Assembly (NCBI GenBank): GCA_001247695.2
Contig: LGRX02033410.1
Location: 1 to 64,000 of the forward strand
Reading direction: 5' to 3'
Source: Cymbomonas tetramitiformis
Taxonomy: Eukaryota > Chlorophyta > Pyramimonadophyceae > Pyramimonadales > Pyramimonadaceae
Length of the DNA stretch: 64,000 nt
Notes under the pieces: generated by a model
What the model was told of the DNA's origin: nothing
Databases searched by the model: none
The model's input: only the letters and a program-made list of their open reading frames with translations
Shown: positions 23,756 through 35,700 of the stretch, piece after piece
How the letters are laid out: every line of letters begins with the position of its first letter
Numbering within the stretch: position 1 is the first letter of the stretch
Position numbers and translations under genes: made by a program

Positions 23756-26700
23756 ATGGAAATACACGCACGCTTTTTGGGTACACTGTCAAAACGACCT
23801 TCACATGTCGTGTGGATCGCAGCTGATAATACACAAACCGATGGTTGGCACACTGTTAAATTATGGAAGACGCTTATAGGTGCTATGTGTTGGGCCGATA
23901 CAAGCAATGTTATGATTTTTTTCAGACCTCTCCAGAGATACACTGTTGACGCCCCATTCTCCGTGTCTCGATATTTTCTCAACACCTGATTGCTCTCACT
24001 CGAAGGCGGCATGTATCATGGGTTCAGTGACATCGCGGTTCTACTTTTGTATTAACATTTGAAAGCTAACTGATATACAATATATGTGGTCGCTTAGGTG
24101 GTTTCACCTGACAACAAGGCTATGCAAGCAAACGCCGTTTACGTTTCAGCTCAACAAGGGTGCGTCTCAGTAATTCGAACCAGCTTGGAACACCTCGCGC
24201 TCGTCCACACTGGCAGAAAGTGTATTCCCAAAGCACTTTGCAGCTCTTGGCAGTTCTTTTCGTTTACCCTCATCTGACAGCTTTCGTTCAAGCTGGCATC
24301 TTCCTACTTCGGCATTCTGTTGTAAAATTGTTTGCTGCGTGCTCTGGATGTTTTTGCAGTCTGTCTCTTTGGCGATCCTGAACACGCGCTTACCAAAAAG
24401 ACGGCTTATTTCGGCCTGTCGGTGACCACACCTGAGTTGTGTTGACGTTTTCCCCACACCAAAAAAATGAATACCGGTACGCAACTCTCAAGCCCATGCT
24501 TTCATACTTGTTTCCTAGGGATACGTAGTGGCGTTTTGGGAAGATTTTCCCGTGGTGTTGCTTCTAGAAGAGCATGAGGGTGACTGAATCTTGTGATAGC
24601 AGTGTCGGTTGTAAACGACTTGATCGAGCTGCACGACGCCGATGACGAGGCTATTATGTTCAATCTTGCTGAGCGTTTCAAGGTGTGTGCGTCAAATCTG
24701 CTTACTGAACATATGTTTTGCATCTAGTGCTTGGTTCTCAGAACCTAAGATACTGTTTAGCATCCAATATTATTATTGTTTCCGTCCGACAATGTCTACC
24801 ACCTGTAGATTTAACACTTACCGTTCGTCTTGGCGAAGCCCTCTACTGAAATTAATGTTCTTACAATCATACATGCTATGCTTGACTTTTACTAGGGCAT
24901 CAACGCGGTTGTTGTAGGCCTAACTCGGACTGACTTAAGCCTTGAGCGCGAACTCGGCATGCTTCTAGGGGCTGGCAGGGGAGGAGAAGGATAACTGCGC
25001 TGGCCGCTCGTCGTTTCAGTCCTTTCTGTCCGTCGCCTGCATGTCCCTTGCAGCATATCTAAATCGTGTGCGCAGGCCGATATGGTCACCGCAGCACTTT
25101 GTCTCTTCATTGCGGGTTGAGATAAGTTAATGTTCTGTGCGCACAGGCCGATAACTATTATACGTGCGTGGGACCTGTGCTGATTGCGATTAATCCGTAC
25201 AAGGTAGGTCAGCTTGCGTGTGCAGACAGCTTTGGATTGTAAACTCTGATAAATGTTTAGAGAGATGTGCTTCTGTCGGCTTCGCGTGGTCGCTGAGATA
25301 TGTACGCAAACTTTGAAGAGACGTGCAACTCTTACAATAGCGTTCGGAATCTTTGGTATAGTGGCTGGATATATACGGTCAGAAGGAAATCGATAACCAC
25401 TTCGCACAAAAGGTGCACGACTGTCCACCGCATATTTATGGCACAGCTGATGCCGCTTACAGATCGATGCTGAGGTGAATCTTCCGCCTTGCCCTCAAAG
25501 TAGTTCATATCGCCGTTCTCCTTTCCGACGCTTGTACGCACTTCTTCTCCTGACCTGTGGTGGTGACCTTGTTTGCTATCAGAAATCGGCAACCTCAAGC
25601 GATCGTGATCAGTGGTGAGAGCGGCGCTGGAAAAACTGAGGCCGCCAAACTGATAATGAAATACATATTTGCGGTAATTTCTCTCAAAACTTTAGGCGAG
25701 ATAGATTTCTGCTTGGCGCGCTTCGGTTGTTTTGCGAAAACCCTTCCAGGAGCCGTGTCTGTTGTGCTTGTGGTGTCAGGAAGTGCTTGACGTCCTCGGA
25801 AGCGCTATGTGTTTTCGCAGTTGTATGTGTAACGATGGCTTTGACGGTGACTTTGATAATCTGTTGAACTGTCGTGTAAATAGTTCAGCTGATGTTTCAC
25901 AACACTTACCTCCTTGCCTCCCCATGGCTCCCGACTCTGAGTACATCTGTATGTGCTTGCATAATCAGGCTTCGCAGCTCAAGGCGAATAAGCTGGGGAA
26001 GTCTTGTATGATGAACACGGACGAGGACGGCCTCACCCGCCGCATCCTTGCCACTAATACTGCGCTAGAAGCGTTTGGGAACGCCAAAACAGTGCGTCTT
26101 CACATTTTTTGCTCGCTCTGTTTGTATGCTCCCTTCGAAACGGATAATCGAAGGTTTTACTGCTCTCCTTCGCTCCTCATGCCGGACTATAGAGCTTTCT
26201 TATAGAGGGTGCGCACGTGCCGAGCTTCCGTGGTTGACGTACGACTGGATTTCAGCTGCTGCCGCAATAGTGCTCACATTCTCTTTCCTGTTTATCTGAA
26301 AGACCATTTTGTTTCTGGTGGTGACGCTGCTTCCTCGACACGGCACGTAATGAAGTTTCTGTCAACAGTGCTTGGTAGTGTGCACTTCCTCCATAACTCA
26401 CTACGGCTATGTCGGAGGCAGACCCGCAACGACAATTCGAGTCGATTTGGGAAATATACGCTTCTTCAGTTTGACTACGACGGCAAACCGCTCGGCGCGA
26501 AAATCAGCCACTATCTCCTTGAGAAGACGCGGGTTGTCGCTCAGGTAGCTCCTTCGAAAGCCCTGTCTGCGGATCGCTCTTCTATCCCGAGAGAACATTC
26601 TACAACTTGTGCTAGAGCTTGTCCCCTCTCTCTTTCTGGTTTCCCGTCGAGCGAATCTGCCTGTAGGCCGCGTTCAAATTCTGAATAGGGAGAACGCTTT

Positions 26701-29700
26701 CAAGTGACAGGCGGAGGGAGAGCGGAACTACCACATCTTCTACCAGATGCTGTCGGGTGCGGACAGCAAGCAGAGGACGACTCTTCACTTGCTTCCGGTT
26801 GAGCAATACAAATATTTGTCTTCAGGGAACTGCTTCACTGTGCAGGGAGTGGACGATAGCAAGGTGCGTTATTCCGAAATTCCCTTTGCAAGGCGCTGAG
26901 CTGATGGCCGCTTCGGTTCACCCTGATATGGGACTGCGTCGTGATTTCAGGTTTGGAAAGAGACATTTGAGTCTCTCGAGATCATCGGATTAACGCCAGA
27001 GCAGATTCAACAGGTGAGAACCCCAGCCTCGGGCAACGGCGATGACCACCGTTTTTTGTTACTGCAAAGTACAACCGTCCTAATCTAGTGACGACTTTGC
27101 TGCTGTGCGCTTGCATAGCTAGCTGATATTTCGAGCTCAGGGCAAGTTGCCAATAGCCCACTTGATATTGCGGTGAAAGTGCTGTTGCTACAAGCTGATT
27201 GAGCCCGTAGAGATTCCCTGACATAGCCTGATATCTTATTTTCGTCGACGAGGCAACTTCCAACTCTGAGGACTCTCTGCCGTATGGCCACAGTGATGGA
27301 ATATCTGTCTGTGAAGGTCATATCTATCATGGGTTGGGATGCAGGTCATGATGGTCATGTCTGCCATACTTCTATTAGGAAACGTAGAATTTCGGGAGAA
27401 AAGTGATGGCTATGCCGAGCTTTGTGAAGGAGCCAAGGTGCTGCCCGTTGCGAATCTCGACCTGCAAGCATCGAACTACACCATCTACCTAATTGTAATT
27501 GGATGCCACCTTCATTGCTTTATTTTAGCACACACACGAGGTAGTTCACCCAGGGGTTATATGTTCAAAGAGAGCCAACACGTTTTGTCAACGTAAAATA
27601 CCATATCAGCTTCTGAGGAAGCCGCAGCTACTCATTTCCGCTAATAGTAAACCTCTTTCTAGAGTATGGGGGGTCCTACAGCCGGACCTGCCACAAAGTC
27701 GCTTGTATTTCCCTGCTGAAAGGTGCTTTTCCAAGCCACTTTGCAGGAGTACTTCAGCTTTGCCGACCTACACAGTTTGATGCGCCAATCATGAAAGTCT
27801 GCCTCCTGTAGACTCAGTCCAAGGGTTAAGCCATCCACGTCCAAACGCACATCATACATACGTACACACGGGGTTGCCCTGGGCGCTGTGATTTCACACA
27901 GGAGCTTCTGAGCAAGATCGCCGGCTTGCTCAGTGTGGATTCCGAATACCTTGAAGAGTCCCTGATGCTGCACTCCCTCCAGGTGCCTCACGCACAGGAC
28001 ACACTTTGCGGCGCTCCCTCGAGGTGCCTCACGCACAGGACACACTTTGCGGCGCTCCCTCGAGGTGCCTCACGCACAGGACACACTTTGCGGCGCTCCC
28101 TCGAGGTGCCTCACACACAGGACACACTTTGTACCTTCGTCCTCGCTTGTGTGTGCCGCCTGCATCCTGGTACAATGCGCTATTGCGCCAGGACCAGCCT
28201 TCGTGATGCCTGGTGGATGCCGTTGGGGACGAAGGGAAGGTGCCAAGACTGCATGTATTTCACAGGCTAGCAAGGGTAATGCCACGAGTATTTGGGCACC
28301 TTCGGTACGGGGTTTAGGGGCTCTCTCACGATTCGGTACTTCCGGGAAACGAACTGCATCGAAGCTCATGAACTCACTCCGTGCACTCCAGGCGTTGCAG
28401 ACCTATGCTGAAGCGCAGCTTGTTGGGCACCATTGGTGTTCAGGCGGGTGGCAAGGGAGTTCGTCGAAAGAGTCTTGAGAATGTATCTCAAGCCGAGGCC
28501 CTTAAGGTTTATCCCCGCAGATGCACGTCTGATGCTTTTGTGAGGCACCCTCGTTGAACCGTTGCAGCTTTCACAGAGCCATGTCACTGGTGCTTGTGCA
28601 ACTTTGATAGTGAGGCGTATGCGACCATGTTCGTGACACGTCTGCGTCCATGTGAGTGTCGCGTGCGCAGCAAGTTTTCGTCATCGTTGCGCTATGTTTG
28701 TGTCACATGCACAACCATTTCTGTGACGCGTGCGCGACCATGTTTGTGACGCGTGCGAGACCATACTCGTGACACGTGCTCAACTTGTCTGGTGCTGCAT
28801 GTGCAGTCGTTTTCGTGACAATGTGCGGCCTTGATTGCTTTTAGAATAGCTTTTGTTTGAATGTGTTTAATTTGGTGTGGTGCCCGTGCCTATGATTGGT
28901 CGGCCCTCAGGTTGCCAACACGCTCCCACAAGCAGAGGAGTCGAGGAATTCCCTGGCTAAGGCCTTGTACCAGAAGTATTTCAGATGGTTGATCAGCACC
29001 ATGAATGAGGCTATGATATCGGTGAGTAGCACCGCTGCCGGGTTGACAGCGCCACGTCCTACTATCTGCCCAGAGATCTTATGGAGGGGGGCATGCAGAA
29101 GCAGTCAGTAAAGCTGGCAGGAGTCGGATATATGCACCATTGCATCGAGCATGTCAGCAGCTATTGCTTGGTGCCGCCGCATCACATAATGCATGGTATC
29201 CTGGTTTGGGCCCGCTCACTGTCTTGGCCGTGTACTCATGTAAGTCCTCACTCATAATGCGAGGGTCGTGGTGGGCCAGTTTTCGGTCAAGGATCAGTGC
29301 TCCAGGCGGTGCAGGCAATGTTCAGGGAAAACTCCGGCGCTCGGGCCTGGAGCGGCGCTCGTTGACGGCTCTTGGCTCCGGCAACCGGGATATCTTCGGT
29401 GGAAGGCTCCGGCCGCCAGATTATCTTCAGTCACGGCTCCCAGCTCTGGGCGTCTTTGTGTAAGGCTTTGGCGTCCAGTCCTGGGCTGGAATTCCATGGC
29501 ATCTCCGGCCCCCAGGCCCCCGGCCATGTCCGGTGATGGCTCTGGTGTCCTGCTGTTCGATGAAGTAGTCTCCAGGCTAATGATCTTCTCCGAGTGTTCT
29601 CCTGCTAATGATCCATCCTCCAATCGAACCAATCGATACTTCGCATGTGGCTGGCATCGACGTGCGGCGAACTGCAGGCAGGGGAGCTGAGGCACTCAGG

Positions 29701-32700
29701 AGTGCGCCATGCGAAGAGGGGGCGCATCGAAAGGCTGCGCAGTGCCCGGCGAGGTCGGGCGCATGAATGGGAGGCTCTTGGGCTTGAGCTGCAGGACAAT
29801 TACCAAGCGAGCATTGGCATCTTGGATATCTATGGGTTCGAGATTTTCGACCATAACTCTCTGGAGCAGCTCTGCATCAACTATGCTAATGAGAAGCTGC
29901 AGCACGGCTTCATCAAGCAAGTGTTTGTGCAAGAACAAGAGGAGTACAGGTGGCGCCCCAGTCCCAGCATGATCCGATGCTTGACCGAGTCCCAGGCTCT
30001 TAGCGTCCCACGGGAATGGCTCCTTGACGGCGCTTGTTAGGGTCGGGGATGGCCCTCACGGGCCTTTGCAATTCCAATCCATTGCGTGCTGCTGGCCCCC
30101 GGCGCACCTAGTGCTAGGAGGCGTGATTTCTGCAGCACCTTGGCATGCAGTGGGTGGCGATTCCACAGCTGCAAATACAATGTCCGCTGGGGGTTGGTTC
30201 CTATGCGACAGTCCCCACTCCGTGGACAGGGCTGCACCTGCCACAATGCTATTGCAAGAGCTGCAAGAGCCTTACGGGTGCTCGCATTGGCGGCAGATCT
30301 GACCAATGGCGTTCGTCTTATGGACTGCATTCCCTCGCCTTTTCTGAATCAAGCCCCGCCTCAGGGCTCCCCTCTCGGACCCGCAGTACTTAGGGAGTTT
30401 GCTCGCAACCGGCCCATCATTCCGAACCACTTTAGTGTCGAATGCCTGCGATTTTTCGTCAAATCCCCGACTGCGACGTGCTGAATTTACGGCGGGCCGA
30501 GTGAGTTTACGGCAGGCTGAGCGGTTGCATCGTTGCAACTCGGTGAGGACAGTTGTTGTAGACCGGCGCCCAAACCTGGTTGGAGGCTGTTTGCTATGCG
30601 ACGAGCTCTCGTCCAGGGCTGAACACTGTTCGAGCTTTCCTCGAGGGCTGAAGGTCGATATCAAGTGGCGGAGGCTTTGGGGTGTGTACTTTGCAGGCGA
30701 GAGGGGATTGAATGGGTCGATGTGGACTTCAAGGACAACTACGGATGTGTGGAGGTGATCGAGATGAAGGGTGTGGGGATCTTGCCCGCGCTGGACGAGC
30801 AGTGCGCGATGCCTAGAGGCACGGACGGGGCGTGGGCTCAGGGCCTCTTCCAGGCGCACTGCGGCGCGAAGAAGCACGGATACTTTACACGGCCACGGAT
30901 GGGAGAGGAGAGCTTCCTCCTCTCCCACTACGCCGGCAAGGTGGCCTACGAGATCAAGGGCTGTGTCAACAAGAACCGCGACTTCCTCCACCACGATGCA
31001 CTCGACATGCTGCACACATCGGAACTCGCCTTGGTACAGGGCATGGTTGAAGACTTGGAAGTCCAGGCCAGCCCCTTGGCCTCCCCGTCCTTCCCATGGC
31101 ATCCTGCTAGGCGCGTGAGAAGTGTCCCTCGGCTCGGCTCTGTGCGTCCAATGGTGCCCAAGGAAGCAGGGGGAACGCCATACGCCGGGGATGTCCCGTG
31201 ACGTTTGGAACACCTTGGGATCCATGATGCCAGTTTCCGCCTGCCCGCCACATCAGATAAGATATGTTGTGAAGCGCCATCTCCCTGCCAAAACTGCACC
31301 CACCGTTGCTGACGGCTCCGTCTTGGCGCCGCAATCTTGCCAGGTGACAGCGCGTGCCAAGAACACGGTATCCTACCATTTCCGCAATAACCTACATGAG
31401 CTGATGGAGTTGCTGGAGAGCAGCAATCGCCATTATGTCCGAGCCATAAAGCCCAACTTAAACAAGGTACCGGAGCAACAGCCACGGCCCAACCAGCACT
31501 GTGCAGGAGTGGTGCGCTGGTGGACGGCATTGAGGGAAGGTGGTGGGGGTGGTCGTGGCGACGCAGAAAGCGGGGGAGTTCGACCCGAAGATGATCCTGG
31601 CGCAGCTGGCATATAACGGGGTGCAGGAGACGATACGTGTGCGGCGCTCGGGGTACCCCTTCCGGTACATCTTCGCGGACTTCGTGCAGCGCTACTTCAT
31701 GCTCATGGACAAGACCGAGCGCGACGGCGTCGAGGCAGTTGATCTCTGCCCCATGCTGATGGACGCCGGCGGGGTGCCACGTGGGAAGGAGATCTGGCAG
31801 GTGCGCCTAAGCGCCTCCAGCGCCCGCCCCTGACGAGCTGTGCGGGCCAGCCTCGGAGGCGCGGAGCGGAGCCCTGTCAGTCAGCCCTTGCAGGCATTGC
31901 CCTGTTTTGGAATTTCCGTCTATGGTTCGTCGTTGTGGCCGCACGTGCATGGGGGCGCTGCGCACTGCGTGTGCTGCGATTTCCAGGGCACCGGCCAGGG
32001 GCTGACTCCCCCGCCACGGTGCGCGGCTTGGCGGCGCAGGTTGGCCGGACCAAGATCTTCATCAAGTCGGATGTCCCGATCATGCAGCTGGAGAAGGCGC
32101 GCGAAGTGCTCGTCGCGCGCCACGTGCTGCGGATCCAGGCGCGCCCTCGCCCCAGCCAGTGTCCGCCCCCGTGACCCCAGCCAGTGTCCGCCCCCGCGAC
32201 CCCAGCCGGTGTCCGCCCCCGCGACCCCAGCCGGTGTCCGCCCCCGCGACCCCAGCCGGTGTCCGCCCCGCGACCAGCCAGCCAGCCGGTGTCCGCCCCC
32301 CGCGACCCCAGCCGGTGTCCGCCCCCGCGACCCCAGCCAGTGTCCAGGGCCGCACCTTGGCGAGCGCGTCCTCCTGGGCGAACCCGCTGGCTTACCGAGG
32401 GTGCTCGTGGCGGCTGCAGGTGATGTGGCGCGGATTCAAGGTGCGTGAGTGGTTCCACGCCTTGAAGGCTGCCACCATCGTGGTGCAGAAGAACGCCCAC
32501 CGCGCCAGGTGCCAGCGCATCTACCGCCGGCGCCGGCAAGGGCTGATCCGGCTACAGGCGGTGCAGCGCATGCGTGTTGCGCGGGCCTATTTCCAGCGGT
32601 ACCGGCGGGCCACCATCGCCTGCCAGGCTGCCCTCAAGGGCAGGATATGCCGCGCGGCGTTCCTAGCCCTCGTGGCCCTGCGGCAACAGTCGGCGAGCAC

Positions 32701-35700
32701 TCTGCAGCGCACGCTCCGGGGCTGGCTGCAGCGGCGCCGGTACCTCCGGCTGCGGGTGGCATTCGTCAAGGTGCATGCCGGGGCGCGGGGCCTGGTGGCA
32801 CGGCGGAAGTACGCTCGTATGCGCCGCGGGTTCATCCTGCTGCAGGCGCAGCAGCGAATGCGGTCGGCGCGGGCAGCGTACCGCAGGGAGTACGCCAACG
32901 TGGTGCGGTGCCAGGCAGAGACCCGGCGGCTGGTGGAGCGTAACCGATACAAGCGCGCGCGCTACGTGCTCACGCTCGTGCAGGCGTGCACCAGACGGCT
33001 GCAGGCGCTGCAGCGCTACCGCATCATGCGCCGCGGCTTTATCCGCTGCCAGGTGCTTTCCCGTCTTCCTATTCGCCCCGTCTCCCTATCCATGTTCCCC
33101 CCAACCCGCTCCATCGCCTCCACCCAGCTCACGGCGCTGCTAGGCTGGAGGTGGCACAACCTTTCTGAGAGTAATCTTCATCTGCTGGGAGTTCCCCAAC
33201 AATATCCGTATGGTTTCCGTGCAGCCCGTCGTCGCTGTTGCTGCTGTCTCCCGAGTGGCGCCTCCTGCCCGCCGGCCTTCCACCAGCATCGCGGGCGCCC
33301 ACCATTTTCACAGTCCCCGGTTGGTCTGATGTGGCGGTGGCTCACGGCGCCTACGGCCGACGGCGCATCATGTCTAATGGGCCGAGGACACTTGGGCGCG
33401 CGTGCACTTTGCCTCTTCCACCTCGGGGCGCGGGCGCACCTCGCCTCTTCCTTCCTCCTCGGGGCGCGGGCGCACCTCGCCTCTTCCTTCCTCCTCGGGG
33501 CGCGGGCGCACCTCGCCTCTTCCGCCTCGGGGCACGGGTGCACCTCGCCTCTTCCGCCTCGGGGCGCGGGCGCACCTCGCCTCTTCCGCCTCGGGGCGTG
33601 GGCGCACCTCGCCTCTTCCGCCACGGGGCGCGGGCGCACCTCGCCTCTTCCACCTTGGGGCGCGTGCACCTCGCCTCTTCCGCCTCGGGGCGCGGGCGCA
33701 CCTCGCCTATTCCACCTCGGGGCACGGGTGCACCTCGCCTCTTCCACCTCGGGGCGCGTGCAATTTGCCTCTTCCGCCTCGGGGCGCGGGCGCACCTCGG
33801 CTCTTCCGCCTCGGCGCGCGGGCGCACCTCGCCTCTTCCACCTCGGGGCGCGGGCGCACCTCGCCTCTTCCACCTCGGGGCGTGGGCGCCCGCTTTTGGT
33901 GTGGCTGCAGCTTTGACTTGACATGTTGGAGCTGATTTCGATGTGGCCCTGGCGACCAGAGTGCTTCCCTCCGGGCACTTGGGTTCAGGATGCCGGCAAA
34001 ACTGCCAACCTTTGGTCCTCTGCACGCCAACACGATGACGGCGCCTCGTGACCTTGTGACCGTGGTAGTGTGCTTGTTGGTCAAGGGCCCTCGGTCCGTC
34101 AGCTGCCGGGGCTTGGTAGGCCGTCTGCAGCTTGCCACATGCGCAAGCGCGGCCGGCCTGCGCCATGGATAAGGCTGCGGAGGCCGGGGTTCCTGCAGGC
34201 GCAGCAGCGAATGCGGTCGGCGCGGGCAGCGTACCGCAGGGACTACGCCAACGTGGTGCGGTGCCAGGCAGAGACCCGGCGGCTGGTGGAGCGTAACCGA
34301 TACAAGCGCGTGTGCTACGTGCTCACGCTCGTGCAGGCGTGCACCAGGCGGCTGCAGGCGCTGCAGCGCTACCGCATCATGCGTCGCGGCTTTATCCGCT
34401 GCCAGGTGTGCAGGCTGCAAAGCCCAAGGTCTACGGGCCTTTATCGGGCTTTCTGAGCCCCATATGTCCGCGCGTGGTTGCCCTCCTGCCTCGGTCCGCT
34501 ACCCTATAGCTCTAAACACGTTTCCCCTCTGTGCAGTCATTTGCTCAGTGCAAGAAGGGCATTCCCGTCAGTCGCAGTGGAGGGGTCTTTGCTTCTCCCC
34601 CCCAAAAGAAAGCCTTCCGGGTTGTGTGGCTTTGTGTGAAGGGAGCCTCGCCCTCAAATTCTGCCAGACTGCGGCTCCCCTCCTTCCTGCACCTGTCCTG
34701 CGCTCTGATTATGCGGGGTAGCCAATCACAATGTAGCAGGGATCGAGGGCCACTCACGGTTGAAGGAACGACCCTGCCGATGGTTTCACAGGTTGTATAT
34801 CGCGGCCACCTGGCTGCAAAGCGTTACCGGGAGATGATTCGCCCGCTTCAGGTCCCCTGCCCGCTCCCTCTCCTCCTGGGCCCCTCCTCGTGCCTGCCCA
34901 TTTGTCGCTATTTCCTCGCCACGCTTGAGATTTTATGACGGAGCCTGTGATGGAAAGGACGCCGCGCGGCATGGGCAGGGCGTCGGCGAAAGCTGGGCAC
35001 CATTGCGCCTCGCGGGCCCGCTCCACAAACCCCAGCTGCCGTGAATGGAGCTCTCGGAGCGCGGTGTGATGGGACTCTCGGAAGCGCGGCCGTCTCTCCG
35101 GAGGATTGATTCGCGTCACAGGAAGTATGCATTTCGTGTCGCTCGCTGTGAGGTGCATGAATTTCTAGGTCTGGTGGGGAAAGCGTGTGAGTTGGAAGGG
35201 GGGCCTTGAGGGGGACAGAAATATTCGAGGAGCCGCGCGGAGGTGAACAGATACATGGTGCTCGCATGGGGGACCGCCCCTCCGTTGTCACGCAAGGTCG
35301 CTTGCGGAGCACCCCTGCCGGCAGCCGAGCCGCCCACGCAGCCCGCGCTTAGAAAACCGGCTGTCCGCACCCCTATGGTCACCGGTGAGGCAGCGCGGCA
35401 CGCCGAGGGGGTGCAACTGATGCTCGAGGTGAGCGCTGAAGGGGAGGTAGCGGCGACGCTGACCGACGCAACCCCTGCAGGGGTGCAGGTCGCGGACGCT
35501 GGGGCAGAGATTCCACCAGCTGGTGCAGGGGGGCAGGCCTCCTGCGGGGGAGCCTCTTTCCCTGTGTCCACGTCGACGCCAGAGGCGGGGCCTACGGAGG
35601 AGGAGTTGGCGCGGATGCGGAGGATGGTGAGAGCGGAGCGCGCGGAGGCGCTGCAGTGTGCCAGTGGCGTGGAGAGCCAATCGCTGCTCAAGAGGAAGAA

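Noticed and set aside
33178..33978. Long Arg/Ala/Gly-rich frames on both strands
   Set aside because: They translate the 32-bp intronic minisatellite of the myosin gene and lie between confirmed exons.
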